Shown: positions 11,780-28,155, counted from the first letter of the stretch. The stretch: 64,000 bases of DNA from Procambarus clarkii (GCF_040958095.1 NC_091233.1:8516777-8580776), one strand, 5' to 3'. The notes: generated by a model from the sequence alone, not told the origin. Numbers and translations are program-made.

Positions 11780-13428
11780 GGTCTCACTACAATGGCATGC
11801 AACATCATAACAGCACTGCCCACTTATGGTTGCGGCTACTGCAACTCGCTAATTACTGTGCCCACACAATAATGACACACGGTTGTGCAACACACAAAAG
11901 TATACTAATATTACTGCCCCCCCCCTCTCTTTTCTTCTTGCACCTGATTGCAAAGGAATACCGTGAACACACACACACTTGCCCCAGCAAGGCAATTAAC
12001 CCATCAATTGTCTGCTCTCAATAAATACTGTGAATTCCCCTGAATAATCCTAGAGGTCCCTTAAACCCTCAACACAGTTCCTGGGGCAATAATATTGTAT
12101 AAACTGAAACAATACTGCACAAACCTGCAACACAATGATGCCGTCAGCATACCCCACATGCTAATGACATCATTAGGCAATCAGTCAGCAATCACACCTA
12201 CTGACTTACCACACAACACAGTACATAAACGTGCAAATGAACACATAGAAATGGCATTCACATAATCTATAAAAATTATATCACCAAGTAATGTGTAACT
12301 ACCTACACAGACTTCAGGGGTCCCACTGACATCCCTGCCTACCTCTAATGATTATAATTTTACGGTACTCTATGGCATTAATCCAGCCTGAACGATTATA
12401 TAGAATCGACAGGCTGGATCACTTATATGGTAAATCTCTACACTGACTGGTTACATACTCTAGTCAGTCTACTAACATACTAACATACAGTGGTCCCGTG
12501 TATAACATCTATCTCCAGGTACATCCCAACCAGTCACCTGGACGACACTACAGACAGCTGTCTCTCAGCTACTTCCTCACTGTAACAACTTTTATTGTAC
12601 TCACGGCTCCTTAAATCCTCAACAATCCTTTCCCTGGTCACTACCTCTCTGGCTGTAAACACCTAGCTCGCTCCTCGTGCGAGGTGTGGCCTTAGAATGT
12701 CCAGGGAAGGTGGCCAAAACATGTGGCCAAGGCATGTGGCCACAGCGCCCCTCCCGAGCTGAGAGAGGGGGGTTGGGTGGCCTGGGGTGGCCTGGGTGGC
12801 CGCCGCGCGGGTGGCCACGGGTAGCGCATTACGTCATAGCACCCCACCGGCTGAGCTGGCGGGCGGGGTGGCCTGGGTGGCCACGGGTGGCTGCGAGCTG
12901 GCGGGCAGCTGCCCACAGGAGTACCCACGCGGCTGGGGAATCTCAACCCCATCACTCTAGAACCTGCCTTTGTTCTACACTGGGGTGACAATGGCCGGCG
13001 GCGTCCCCATACTGATGCAGCCTGGCGGAATGCAAAGTCCAACATGGGCCTGTAATATCACACTCGCTTACACTGCCCAACACCAATTGTCCATTGCCAC
13101 TAGACAGGATACTCGACCCACCTGTTACACCATGAGGCTCGAGCTGCCCCATTGGTGAACACAGTCAACTGTCTCTCTAGCCTTATTACTGTTCCTTCCA
13201 TAAATCCTTGGCCCCAATTCACCTAATTAGGCCTTGACACAACCCCTGATGGCAGGAGTGCCACCAATCGAGTAATTTGGACGACAAAAGCGATTACCAG
13301 GGGGAGGAGGTGGCTGGCGTGCCACCCCCACCAAAAACTCCTTCCTTCCCTGGCCGCCCAATTCAAACTGCCTCCCTGGCGGACGGGAAAACTCCAAATG
13401 CCCATACCTTCTCCCTACAATGCCTAGA

Positions 13429-13510
13429 CCAATCAGCTTGAAGCCGGCACGGCTCCTCGTGCCTCGACCAGTCACAGGCCTCCATCACCCTCGGGCGCCC
13501 TGTGACGTCA
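13429..13510 (+). promoter_or_regulatory. CCAAT/CRE module, unit 2
   Basis: All three motifs are kept; the CRE is at 13,503-13,510. One C/T difference from unit 1 lies between the motifs (CTCCATCACC for CTCTATCACC). Confidence 0.4.
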
Positions 13511-14104
13511 CAAGGAGGGTGAGGCCTACGAGTGGCGTCATGTCTCCCAGGTGGGGGGGGGGGAGAGGCGGCGTTCACCCCACTCACCTCCCACCTCTAA
13601 CGGTTTTAGTCCAAGTAACTCACATCCTACTTCACAGAAACAGGAAAATCCCTGTAATTCTCTCTACAGAGCAATCACAGACTTCTAACTACTCTCAAAT
13701 GATAGTTCGTAACACAAGCTTTCATTCAACACCCAACAAGCATATGTTATTTTGAAAGCTTCAGTTTCTATCACAACGCTGGCATATCGGAGCTCATCCA
13801 TTGTCATTTGCCTCCTATTTACGTCGAATTCTCTAATAAATTTAGTATATTTCGAAGTAAAACTATGTTTTTTCAACTTCTACAGTCAGCATCGACACTG
13901 TAGTAAACAAATGTTACATTTTTTGTTTACCTTTGTAATTCTAAGAAATATTGTGTGGCTTTCCTTGTCGCTCCCAAGATTTGAGAAGCGATGGTATTTA
14001 TTTACGTATATATTTACCCAAATTTACCCAAGGGCCACTAACTATCTAGTAACCTCCACGAGGACAAAAAGACGGGGTCTTGTTAAGTCCCGCCAATTGT
14101 CCTG

Positions 14105-14850
14105 ATGATATTGTCTAACTGGATTTTGGCAGTTACAACTTCAGCGGGTAGGCGGTTCCATGGGTTTATTACCCTCTGGGGGAAAAAAAAACACCTGTTT
14201 TCGGTCCTACTTGAGAGGACATACTCTCCAACACTGTATCTGTGATTGCCCTGTTAACATTGACTTCTTACGACATGGTATGAGGTACTTTGAGCTCTAT
14301 AATTACTTCATACACTCAGGAATATTGGAAGATGTTCTTGTGCTGTACCAAGATTTTGCTAGTGGAGGGTAATAGACCAACCTTACATATTTTGTTCTCT
14401 CCTGAGTCCATGTATGACTCTCCGTCCTGTGAGATGGGGATGTTGGATCTATTTGTAACTGGTTTTTGATCTACACTATGTAGTCCTTCATACAGAATAG
14501 GGAAGCAGCACATTGCTGTGTATACCTAAGCTTGTTAAAAAAAAAAATACATTGTTTGAAGAGTCTTGTAGAAACTGGTAAGAGTAATTATAATACTCTT
14601 TCCATGATTCAATGCTTACCACTTGTGAAATTCATGAAATTGTTGTTTAGTCAGAGTTGACTTGTTTTTGGTAATGAGGCTGGTATTTTCACCCCTGATT
14701 CCATGTATGACTAACCATTCTATGAGATGAGAGCATTAGATGAACTTATAGCTAGCTTTTTATCATTACTGTGTAATCTTCTATATAGAATAGGGTAGCA
14801 GCACATTGCTGTGTATACTTAAGCTTTTTAATAAAAAAATCAATAATAAA
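14105..14850 (+). pseudogene. Non-LTR retrotransposon 3' end, unit 2
   Basis: As in unit 1, with one extra G near 14,181 that shifts the frame before the C-terminal segment. Both UTR copies are present. Confidence 0.55.
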
Positions 14851-15491
14851 GGTTTTTAATTATAGTTTGTATTATTACCAATATTATCATTGCTAAATCA
14901 TGTTATCCCTAGATCATTAAGATTTCATGCTGATACGTAATAGTCATATATGTTATGAATCATTCATTAAATTTTGCAAAAATGTCTCAATTTTTCACTT
15001 CTTACAGCTGACAGTATTTTTTTTACTCACAGGTGCACTTATCTACTTAATAAAATTAGGTTCATTGTTACACAGAGCCAAATTGTGCAACAGAGGAAGA
15101 GGTCTTGGACACACATTTGTTCAATGCTGCATGTAGAGGAATCAGCCATGCGATGTACCTCATCACATAATGATAAATTTAAACCATCGTTGTTAGGCCA
15201 TGACTAATTACAGGAAGAAGGATCTTCAGTCTGAAGTGTGCATACAGATAACAAAAGAGAATTGTAGAACATTCAACACAATAAGTGTTGAATAAAAATG
15301 CAGTAAAAATTATGTTAGGTAAGGGTTTGTCCCTAGTTAAAATGAAATAATAAATGAAAAAAACTTTTGTAAATTAATGAAATATGAAGGCAAATAAATT
15401 GTAAGGTGCCTGACTGGGGTGTTTCGGGACACAAGATGATTTGACAAAACTCATTTTCTGTTTGCTAAAATTTTATTTAATATATTGTTAT

Positions 15492-15685
15492 GCTAGGCTG
15501 AAGTAGCTTAGGTTTGGCTGTATTGGGCTTGGTTGGATTAGGTTAGGATGGGTTGGGCTTGGTTGGGTTGGGTAAGGTTAGGCTGGGAAGCATTGGGTTG
15601 GGATAGGCTAGGTAGCTAGACATTGAGGTGCGTTCGTTCTCGACTCACAATCGAGAATTCCGGGTTCGAAACCAAAGCGGCCCCT
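15492..15685 (+). repeat. TTAGG/TTGGG tract and tRNA-like piece, unit 2
   Basis: As in unit 1, with GAAACCAAAGCGG at the end of the tRNA-like piece. Confidence 0.6.
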
Positions 15686-16173
15686 GTTCCACCACAGATA
15701 TTGGTGCCATTTTGCTGTTCCTTCCTTGTGACGATCGAAGGTTTAGGTTTACTGCTGTTTCAAATTATAGTTCCTGGTTCTTCTCTTTTCTTCTTGGCTT
15801 CAGCCAGAGTCAGTAATATCTAGTTTTCGTGAGAAAGTTCTGCCACCTTGCAGTTTTAAAATAAAGCAGACCTAGCTGCCTTGTTTCGGCTGATTGGATG
15901 TAGGCCTAAACAGGTGGTTATTCTACGGCAAGATGAGTCTCAGTGGGTGGAGCCAGGACTCCACCTTGAAGCACAAGGGTGAGAGTGATGTTGGGCGTGC
16001 TGGGAGTGGGAAATCTAACCAGGAGGCCAGGAACACCAGGCTGAGAAGCAGTATAACGGTAATTGTCTCTTTCAGTTCCCTGTACAATTTTGTAACCAAT
16101 TTTTGCGCCCCCCCCCCTCCCTCTCCAGTTCTGGGGATTATTAATTAATATGATTATAATTTATTAATTTGAA

Positions 16174-16889
<716 letters not shown>

Positions 16890-17440
16890 TTGTTTCCCCG
16901 CCAGCTAAAACGTTAGCATATCGCCGCCCTACGATGGCCCGCAGGAAACACTCCCCGCCTGCATAAACTTTACACACAACTGTCTCTTCTCCAGCTACCT
17001 CGTATGACCCTAAAGGTATTTATCGTCAGATCCAGCCAGCCGAAACTGTGCCGGCGCCGGCATAATTAGTTCCCAATCGCGCTCACCTGCCTCCATGTGT
17101 GAAAGCAGGTGGGTGCCTCAGAAGACACCTATAAGTTCAAGTAGGTTTTTGAGAAAAATGAAATACATTTCAGAGGGATAGAGTAGCTTAGGCTATTTCT
17201 ACCCTGGTCTATTTAAGGTTCCCTCTATGGGCTCACAAACCCATACAACACAGACACATATTAACCATGATCTTGGCCGGTGGACTCGTGAGTCCCTGGG
17301 AGGCGGGGGGGAAGGGGTGCACATTAGTAGTGTACCCCGTCGTTTGAATCACTCGGCGTGGTGACCGCCGGCCAGGTCGGACGTTCCTGAGGTCTCTCCG
17401 CTCCTGGCTAGTGTTTATGTTGGGTGATTGCTGGTGGTGG

Positions 17441-18086
17441 TTTGACACTGACATTGTGAAGTTTGCCTTAGCCAGTGCAGAGGACATTGTCGGCTGGTCT
17501 GGCGTTTACGGTGCCGGTGGACCATCCGTTGGTTGATGTCGCCCTAGTGGACGTGCTACATGTGCAGCTGTCGGACCTGGTGGGCATCCAGCTGCTTCAG
17601 GGCAACCGTGCTGTGGTCAAGTTCCGCCTCCAGACTGCCTTTCAGGCGTTCTCGAGCAGTGTGAAGGGCGTGTTTACCCTCTCACTTATACTGCTGGTTC
17701 TGTTAGGGTGGTGAATCTCAGTGTTACTTTGACGTCTGTGACGGTGCATGGTGCCCCTTTGAATTTCAGGACGACTTTATAACCTCCTGTTTTGAACGAT
17801 TTGGGACGGTGTTAAGTATTCGTTGGAACAAGGTCGTTGCCGGGCACTGTGTTGGTATGCTTGAAGGCTCCCGCACCCTGACGATGTCGCTGAAGCGTAG
17901 TGTACCGTCGTCGATGTCTGTGTTGGGTTACACGCTCCGTTGCCTGTATCGGGGTACCCGCGCACCTGTTATCGGTGTGGTCACGAGGGTCATCTGGCTG
18001 CAGCGTGCGACGTGGGAGCGACTGGTCGGGTGCATGTTTTTCGTGCTGAGGGTTGTGAGATTTTTCTCTATGCCTACCTCCCTTAG
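17441..18086 (+). pseudogene. Gag-like zinc-knuckle relic, copy 3
   Basis: Same structure and same frame breaks as the copy at 8,611-9,256. The knuckle lies at 17,967-18,008 with all four metal ligands kept. Confidence 0.7.
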
Positions 18087-18659
18087 GAGGTGGACTACAA
18101 GTTTAAAGTCTGCTCACGGCAATTAAGCATGAGTCCAGTAGAAAAAGGAAAAGCGGGAGCAAACCGCCAGGCCTCACCACCAAGGGTGAAAACCTGTCCA
18201 CAATAGGCCGCTGGCACCTCCTAGTTAAACAGGACGTTAAACTAATAAAGGGTAACCGACGGGTTCTCACAATCAAATATTTATATTTGATGTGGTGCTA
18301 TGAATTGGAATTCGAATTCCCAAGAACAGCCGCCTTATCAAGATCACATCAACATTTAATAATAATATGCAGAAATATAGTGGAATAATATGGTTTAAGG
18401 GTTGACATCAAAGACTGTTTTCTATAACATAACAATTTATTAAAAACAGGAGACTAACTACTACATTACCGAGTTTACATTACGTTAATGTCAATCCAGT
18501 GGCACGATAAGAAACAGCTAAATAGCAACCCTTGCTGTGAGGCTGCATACTGATATAACCTGAACACAGGTGTGCCCACTGATGACGCAATATTGCAAAA
18601 CAAAGAAAAATATCACAGACTAAGTTACACCAGTTTTTTTTTTGGGGGGGGGGGGGGGG

Positions 18660-18956
18660 CTCGTAGCCTGGTGGATAGCGCGCAGGACTCGTAGTTCTGT
18701 GGCGCAGGTTCGATTCCCGCACGAGGCAGAAACAAATGGGCAAAGTTTCTTTCACCCTAAGTGCCCCTGTTACCTAGCAGTAAATAGGTACCTGGGAGTT
18801 AGTCAGCTGTCACGGGCTGCTTCCTGGGGTGTGTGTGGTGTGGAAAAAAAAAAAAAAAGTAGTTAGTAAACAGTTGATTGACAGTTGTGATGCGGGCCGA
18901 AAGAGCAAAGCTCAACCCCCGTAAAAACACAACTAGTAAACACAACTAGTAAACAC
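18660..18956 (+). mobile_element. tRNA-derived SINE, unit 3
   Basis: Same element and position as in unit 1. The GT run before the internal poly-A is two bases shorter (shared with unit 4). Confidence 0.85.
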
Positions 18957-19389
18957 CACAGCGAATGGTTACGTTATTGTACATCAAGTGGCATTTGCAA
19001 CACAGCTATTCAACAGCCCCTCGTGAAGTGACAGCAGGCTCCATCTTGCTGACACTTCGGGCTGACAACATGAACTAACTGAACAAATGAAGGAATCCAC
19101 TGAAGACAAAGACACAAGCAGGCAATCAATAGTGTCTCGGTTTCCCTGACAGCTACTATAATCACAAACTTAGGGGTCCTCCCGCCCCCCAGGAGAGACC
19201 CACGTAACTAGGAGGGTAGTCCAACAGTGACCCCCCCCCCCTATCACAACCCAGTGTGAACACTCTTTGCAACTCCCTACAAGAAGTTGCCCTGTTGTAA
19301 ACAGTAACAAAGACAGGCAAGGCGGGATTCTGGGACACAGCTCCACAGATCCCTAGATGACTCTACTCTCGTCACCAGACGACAACCTA

Positions 19390-20610
19390 AAGAAATCGCC
19401 TTAAGTGATTAATTACGTTAATTGACTGATCGCAGCAGTCAGCAACAAAGTACTACGGTAATCACAAACAATGTTCAAATGCTCCGTGTAAACAACAACA
19501 TCAACACCTGGTGAATTCACTAAGTGGTGGTTACTAATTATCTTTAATTAGCTACGAGTGCTTAATCACTCTGTCCGCAGACAGAGCTGATCAGTCCAAC
19601 GAATTACGGAAGCTTAATTACAGCGCAATTGACTCCGATCATAACAGACCGTCAACCCCTTACGTTAATCACTCAATTAACGACAGCTCGTTAAATCGTT
19701 AACACAACGTTAGTCTTCACTTGACAATTCCTCCACTGCGTGAACTTCACTGTGACTGTGGCCTTTACACGTCCCTACGTTAATCATTAACACTTGTCTC
19801 TCTCTTGTTATCAATAACTCAACATATTACACCACACTTGACTCCTTGCAAGTATTCAGTGAGTAATTCTCAATTAAGGTCAAACGGACCACTAATTACA
19901 TCCCCATTGAGTTACGTTAACTAAGCCTACCCTAACTTGGTAGCTTCTCCACAGTCTGTGTCAAAAAATTACTATTGAGTGCTAATTACCCTAATTAGGG
20001 CACTAATTACTGCTGAGCCATTAATTAACTGTCACCAGGACCGATAATTAATCATCCAGAAATACGTCTCACTCCGCACTGCCTAAGCAGGTCTCATCAA
20101 ACACTGTGAATTCACGGGAAAGGAGTTAATTACCCTAATTAACAAGATGTGCCAATAATCCACTGTCCTCAGACAGGATATGATTAATACAACGATTTAT
20201 GCTAGCTCCATGACCTCGCTTTACCGAGTCACCGGAGCTCTCCAATGTTAATTACTCCACTAATTAACATGAGCCACTAATTGCTATACCCCTGAAAGGT
20301 AATTAGTCTCGAGCATATTACGTTAACACAATTACTGACAGACTCTGACAGAACCTCTTCCACTACGTGAATTCATGATGAGAAGGCTAATTACATAATT
20401 AGCTAGAGCGGTCAATTAATTGTCACATGGACCATTAATAGCTCCCGGGACGTATCTCATTCTAGCTCAACACTGTTCTCTCTTAACAGCTCCCCACTCC
20501 ACAATATTAAGTGTGCACCCCTTATTCAGTTAATTACCCCTTAATTAACTCACTGAATCCTTAAGTCCTCAACATAACTTAAAGAAACAAAGTAACCCCA
20601 GCGTTACATA
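19390..20610. repeat. TAATTA-dense tract, unit 3
   Basis: Copy of the tract at 1,650-2,870. The TAATTA sites look unchanged. Confidence 0.6.
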
Positions 20611-22261
20611 GGTCTCACTACAATGGCATGCAACATCATAACAGCACTGCCCACTTATGGTTGCGGCTACTGCAACTCGCTAATTACTGTGCCCACACAA
20701 TAATGACACACGGTTGTGCAACACACAAAAGTATACTAATATTACTGCCCCCCCCCCCTCTCTTTTCTTCTTGCACCTGATTGCAAAGGAATACCGTGAA
20801 CACACACACACTTGCCCCAGCAAGGCAATTAACCCATCAATTGTCTGCTCTCAATAAATACTGTGAATTCCCCTGAATAATCCTAGAGGTCCCTTAAACC
20901 CTCAACACAGTTCCTGGGGCAATAATATTGTATAAACTGAAACAATACTGCACAAACCTGCAACACAATGATGCCGTCAGCATACCCCACATGCTAATGA
21001 CATCATTAGGCAATCAGTCAGCAATCACACCTACTGACTTACCACACAACACAGTACATAAACGTGCAAATGAACACATAGAAATGGCATTCACATAATC
21101 TATAAAAATTATATCACCAAGTAATGTGTAACTACCTACACAGACTTCAGGGGTCCCACTGACATCCCTGCCTTCCTCTAATGATTATAATTTTACGGTA
21201 CTCTATGGCATTAATCCAGCCTGAACGATTATATAGAATCGACAGGCTGGATCACTTATATGGTAAATCTCTACACTGACTGGTTACATATTCTAGTCAG
21301 TCTACTAACATACTAACATACAGTGGTCCCGTGTATAACATCTATCTCCAGGTACATCCCAACCAGTCACCTGGACGACACTACAGACAGCTGTCTCTCA
21401 GCTACTTCCTCACTGTAACAACTTTTATTGTACTCACGGCTCCTTAAATCCTCAACAATCCTTTCCCTGGTCACTACCTCTCTGGCTGTAAACACCTAGC
21501 TCGCTCCTCGTGCGAGGTGTGGCCTTAGAATGTCCAGGGAAGGTGGCCAAAACATGTGGCCAAGGCATGTGGCCACAGCGCCCCTCCCGAGCTGAGAGAT
21601 TGGGGTTGGGTGGCCTGGGGTGGCCTGGGTGGCCGCCGCGCGGGTGGCCACGGGTAGCGCATTACGTCATAGCACCCCACCAGCTGAGCTGGCGGGCGGG
21701 GTGGCCTGGGTGGCCACGGGTGGCTGCGAGCTGGCGGGCAGCTGCCCACAGGAGTACCCACGCGGCTGGGGAATCTCAACCCCATCACTCTAGAACCTGC
21801 CTTTGTTCTACACTGGGGTGACAATGGCCGGCGGCGTCCCCATACTGATGCAGCCTGGCGGAATGCAAAGTCCAACATGGGCCTGTAATATCACACTCGC
21901 TTACACTGCCCAACACCAATTGTCCATTGCCACTAGACAGGATACTCGACCCACCTGTTACACCATGAGGCTCGAGCTGCCCCATTGGTGAACACAGTCA
22001 ACTGTCTCTCTAGCCTTATTACTGTTCCTTCCATAAATCCTTGGCCCCAATTCACCTAATTAGGCCTTGACACAACCCCTGATGGCAGGAGTGCCACCAA
22101 TCGAGTAATTTGGACGACAAAAGCGATTAACAGGGGGTGGAGGTGGCTGGCGTGCCACCCCCACCAAAAACTCCTTCCTTCCCTGGCCGCCCAATTCAAA
22201 CTGCCTCCCTGGCGGACGGGAAAACTCCAAATGCCCATACCTTCTCCCTACAATGCCTAGA

Positions 22262-22343
22262 CCAATCAGCTTGAAGCCGGCACGGCTCCTCGTGCCTCGA
22301 CCAGTCACAGGCCTCCATCACCCTCGGGCGCCCTGTGACGTCA
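22262..22343 (+). promoter_or_regulatory. CCAAT/CRE module, unit 3
   Basis: All three motifs are kept; the CRE is at 22,336-22,343. Confidence 0.4.
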
Positions 22344-22937
22344 CAAGGAGGGTGAGGCCTACGAGTGGCGTCATGTCTCCCAGGTGGGGGGGGGGGAGAG
22401 GCGGCGTTCACCCCACTCACCTCCCACCTCTAACGGTTTTAGTCCAAGTAACTCACATCCTACTTCACAGAAACAGGAAAATCCCTGTAATTCTCTCTAC
22501 AGAGCAATCACAGACTTCTAACTACTCTCAAATGATAGTTCGTAACACAAGCTTTCATTCAACACCCAACAAGCATATGTTATTTTGAAAGCTTCAGTTT
22601 CTATCACAACGCTGGCATATCGGAGCTCATCCATTGTCATTTGCCTCCTATTTACGTCGAATTCTCTAATAAATTTAGTATATTTCGAAGTAAAACTATG
22701 TTTTTTCAACTTCTACAGTCAGCATCGACACTGTAGTAAACAAATGTTACATTTTTTGTTTACCTTTGTAATTCTAAGAAATATTGTGTGGCTTTCCTTG
22801 TCGCTCCCAAGATTTGAGAAGCGATGGTATTTATTTACGTATATATTTACCCAAATTTACCCAAGGGCCACTAACTATCTAGTAACCTCCACGAGGACAA
22901 AAAGACGGGGTCTTGTTAAGTCCCGCCAATTGTCCTG

Positions 22938-23682
22938 ATGATATTGTCTAACTGGATTTTGGCAGTTACAACTTCAGCGGGTAGGCGGTTCCATGGGTTT
23001 ATTACCCTCTGGGGGAAAAAAAACACCTGTTTTCGGTCCTACTTGAGAGGACATACTCTCCAACACTGTATCTGTGATTGCCCTGTTAACATTGACTTCT
23101 TACGACATGGTATGAGGTACTTTGAGCTCTATAATTACTTCATACACTCAGGAATATTGGAAGATGTTCTTGTGCTGTACCAAGATTTTGCTAGTGGAGG
23201 GTAATAGACCAACCTTACATATTTTGTTCTCTCCTGAGTCCATGTATGACTCTCCGTCCTGTGAGATGGGGATGTTGGATCTATTTGTAACTGGTTTTTG
23301 ATCTACACTATGTAGTCCTTCATACAGAATAGGGAAGCAGCACATTGCTGTGTATACCTAAGCTTGTTAAAAAAAAAAATACATTGTTTGAAGAGTCTTG
23401 TAGAAACTGGTAAGAGTAATTATAATACTCTTTCCATGATTCAATGCTTACCACTTGTGAAATTCATTAAATTGTTGTTTAGTCAGAGTTGACTTGTTTT
23501 TGGTAATGAGGCTGGTATTTTCACCCCTGATTCCATGTATGACTAACCATTCTATGAGATGAGAGCATTAGATGAACTTATAGCTAGCTTTTTATCATTA
23601 CTGTGTAATCTTCTATATAGAATAGGGTAGCAGCACATTGCTGTGTATACTTAAGCTTTTTAATAAAAAAATCAATAATAAA
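22938..23682 (+). pseudogene. Non-LTR retrotransposon 3' end, unit 3
   Basis: As in unit 1; the 88-codon frame is open and both 3' UTR-like copies are present. Confidence 0.55.
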
Positions 23683-24322
23683 GGTTTTTAATTATAGTTT
23701 GTATTATTACCAATATTATCATTGCTAAATCATGTTATCCCTAGATCATTAAGATTTCATGCTGATACGTAATAGTCATATATGTTATGAATCATTCATT
23801 AAATTTTGCAAAAATGTCTCAATTTTTCACTTCTTACAGCTGACAGTATTTTTTTTACTCACAGGTGCACTTATCTACTTAATAAAATTAGGTTCATTGT
23901 TACACAGAGCCAAATTGTGCAACAGAGGAAGAGGTCTTGGACACACATTTGTTCAATGCTGCATGTAGAGGAATCAGCCATGCGATGTACCTCATCACAT
24001 AATGATAAATTTAAACCATCGTTGTTAGGCCATGACTAATTACAGGAAGAAGGATCTTCAGTCTGAAGTGTGCATACAGATAACAAACTAGTATTGTAGA
24101 ACATTCAACTCAATAAGTGTTGAATAAAAATGCAGTAAAAATTATGTTAGGTAAGGGTTTGTCCCTAGTTAAAATGAAATAATAAATGAAAAAACTTTTG
24201 TAAATTAATGAAATATGAAGGCGAATAAAATGTAAGGTGCCTGACTGGGGTGTTTCGGGACACAAGATGATTTGACAAAACTTATTTTCTGTTTGCTAAA
24301 ATTTTATTTAATATATTGTTAT

Positions 24323-24517
24323 GCTAGGCTGAAGTAGCTTAGGTTTGGCTGTATTGGGCTTGGTTGGATTAGGTTAGGATGGGTTGGGCTTGGTTGGGTT
24401 GGGTAAGGTTAGGCTGGGATGCGTTGGGTTGGGCTAGGCTAGGTAGCTTGACATTGAGGTGCGTTCGTTCTCGACTCACAATCGAGAATTCCGGGTTCGA
24501 AACCTGAAGCGGCCCCT
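24323..24517 (+). repeat. TTAGG/TTGGG tract and tRNA-like piece, unit 3
   Basis: As in unit 1, with the units 3-5 variants (GGGATGCGTTGGG) and a private extra A in GAAACCTGAAGCGG. Confidence 0.6.
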
Positions 24518-25000
24518 GTTCCACTACAGATATTGGTGCCATTTTGCTGTTCCTTCCTTGTGACGATCGAAGGTTAAGGTTTACTGCTGTTTCAAATTAT
24601 GGTTCCTGGTTCTTCTCTTCTTGGCTTCAGCCAGACTCAGTAATATCCAGTTTTCGTGAGAAAGTTCTGCCACCTTGCAGTTTTAAAATAAAGCAGACCT
24701 AGGTGCCTGGTTTCGGCTGATTGGATGTAGGCCTAAAGAGGTGGATATTTTATGGCAAGATGAGTCTTAGTGGGTGGAGCCAGGACTCCACCTTGAAGCA
24801 CAAAGGTGAGAGTGATGTTGGGCGTGCTGGGAGTGGGAAATCTAACCAGGAGGCCAGGAACACCAGGCTGAGAAGCAGTATAACGGTAATTGTCTCTTTC
24901 AGTTCCCTGTACAATTTTGTAACCAATTTTTGCGCCCCCCCCCCTCCCTCTCCAGTTCTGGGGATTATTAATTAATATGATTATAATTTATTAATTTGAA

Positions 25001-25654
<654 letters not shown>

Positions 25655-26205
25655 TTGTTTCCCCGCCAGCTAAAACGTTAGCATATCGCCGCCCTACGAT
25701 GGCCCGCAGGAAACACTCCCCGCCTGCATAAACTTTACACACAACTGTCTCTTCTCCAGCTACCTCGTATGACCCTAAAGGTATTTATCGTCAGATCCAG
25801 CCAGCCGAAACTGTGCCGGCGCCGGCATAATTAGTTCCCAATCGCGCTCACCTGCCTCCATGTGTGAAAGCAGGTGGGTGCCTCAGAAGACACCTATAAG
25901 TTCAAGTAGGTTTTTGAGAAAAATGAAATACATTTCAGAGGGATAGAGTAGCTTAGGCTATTTCTACCCTGGTCTATTTAAGGTTCCCTCTATGGGCTCA
26001 CAAACCCATACAACACAGACACATATTAACCATGATCTTGGCCGGTGGACTCGTGAGTCCCTGGGAGGCGGGGGGGAAGGGGTGCACATTAGTAGTGTAC
26101 CCCGTCGTTTGAATCACTCGGCGTGGTGACCGCCGGCCAGGTCGGACGTTCCTGAGGTCTCTCCGCTCCTGGCTAGTGTTTATGTTGGGTGATTGCTGGT
26201 GGTGG

Positions 26206-26851
26206 TTTGACACTGACATTGTGAAGTTTGCCTTAGCCAGTGCAGAGGACATTGTCGGCTGGTCTGGCGTTTACGGTGCCGGTGGACCATCCGTTGGTTG
26301 ATGTCGCCCTAGTGGACGTGCTACATGTGCAGCTGTCGGACCTGGTGGGCATCCAGCTGCTTCAGGGCAACCGTGCTGTGGTCAAGTTCCGCCTCCAGAC
26401 TGCCTTTCAGGCGTTCTCGAGCAGTGTGAAGGGCGTGTTTACCCTCTCACTTATACTGCTGGTTCTGTTAGGGTGGTGAATCTCAGTGTTACTTTGACGT
26501 CTGTGACGGTGCATGGTGCCCCTTTGAATTTCAGGACGACTTTATAACCTCCTGTTTTGAACGATTTGGGACGGTGTTAAGTATTCGTTGGAACAAGGTC
26601 GTTGCCGGGCACTGTGTTGGTATGCTTGAAGGCTCCCGCACCCTGACGATGTCGCTGAAGCGTAGTGTACCGTCGTCGATGTCTGTGTTGGGTTACACGC
26701 TCCGTTGCCTGTATCGGGGTACCCGCGCACCTGTTATCGGTGTGGTCACGAGGGTCATCTGGCTGCAGCGTGCGACGTGGGAGCGACTGGTCGGGTGCAT
26801 GTTTTTCGTGCTGAGGGTTGTGAGATTTTTCTCTATGCCTACCTCCCTTAG
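26206..26851 (+). pseudogene. Gag-like zinc-knuckle relic, copy 4
   Basis: Same structure and frame breaks as the copy at 8,611-9,256. The knuckle lies at 26,732-26,773. Confidence 0.7.
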
Positions 26852-27425
26852 GAGGTGGACTACAAGTTTAAAGTCTGCTCACGGCAATTAAGCATGAGTC
26901 CAGTAGAAAAAGGAAAAGCGGGAGCAAACCGCCAGGCCTCACCACCAAGGGTGAAAACCTGTCCACAATAGGCCGCTGGCACCTCCTAGTTAAACAGGAC
27001 GTTAAACTAATAAAGGGTAACCGACGGGTTCTCACAATCAAATATTTATATTTGATGTGGTGCTATGAATTGGAATTCGAATTCCCAAGAACAGCCGCCT
27101 TATCAAGATCACATCAACATTTAATAATAATATGCAGAAATATAGTGGAATAATATGGTTTAAGGGTTGACATCAAAGACTGTTTTCTATAACATAACAA
27201 TTTATTAAAAACAGGAGACTAACTACTACATTACCGAGTTTACATTACGTTAATGTCAATCCAGTGGCACGATAAGAAACAGCTAAATAGCAACCCTTGC
27301 TGTGAGGCTGCATACTGATATAACCTGAACACAGGTGTGCCCACTGATGACGCAATATTGCAAAACAAAGAAAAATATCACAGACTAAGTTACACCAGTT
27401 TTTTTTTTTGGGGGGGGGGGGGGGG

Positions 27426-27722
27426 CTCGTAGCCTGGTGGATAGCGCGCAGGACTCGTAGTTCTGTGGCGCAGGTTCGATTCCCGCACGAGGCAGAAACA
27501 AATGGGCAAAGTTTCTTTCACCCTAAGTGCCCCTGTTACCTAGCAGTAAATAGGTACCTGGGAGTTAGTCAGCTGTCACGGGCTGCTTCCTGGGGTGTGT
27601 GTGGTGTGGAAAAAAAAAAAAAAAGTAGTTAGTAAACAGTTGATTGACAGTTGTGATGCGGGCCGAAAGAGCAAAGCTCAACCCCCGTAAAAACACAACT
27701 AGTAAACACAACTAGTAAACAC
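27426..27722 (+). mobile_element. tRNA-derived SINE, unit 4
   Basis: Same element and position as in unit 1. It shares the shorter GT run with unit 3. Confidence 0.85.
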
Positions 27723-28155
27723 CACAGCGAATGGTTACGTTATTGTACATCAAGTGGCATTTGCAACACAGCTATTCAACAGCCCCTCGTGAAGTGACAG
27801 CAGGCTCCATCTTGCTGACACTTCGGGCTGACAACATGAACTAACTGAACAAATGAAGGAATCCACTGAAGACAAAGACACAAGCAGGCAATCAATAGTG
27901 TCTCGGTTTCCCTGACAGCTACTATAATCACAAACTTAGGGGTCCTCCCGCCCCCCAGGAGAGACCCACGTAACTAGGAGGGTAGTCCAACAGTGACCCC
28001 CCCCCCCTATCACAACCCAGTGTGAACACTCTTTGCAACTCCCTACAAGAAGTTGCCCTGTTGTAAACAGTAACAAAGACAGGCAAGGCGGGATTCTGGG
28101 ACACAGCTCCACAGATCCCTAGATGACTCTACTCTCGTCACCAGACGACAACCTA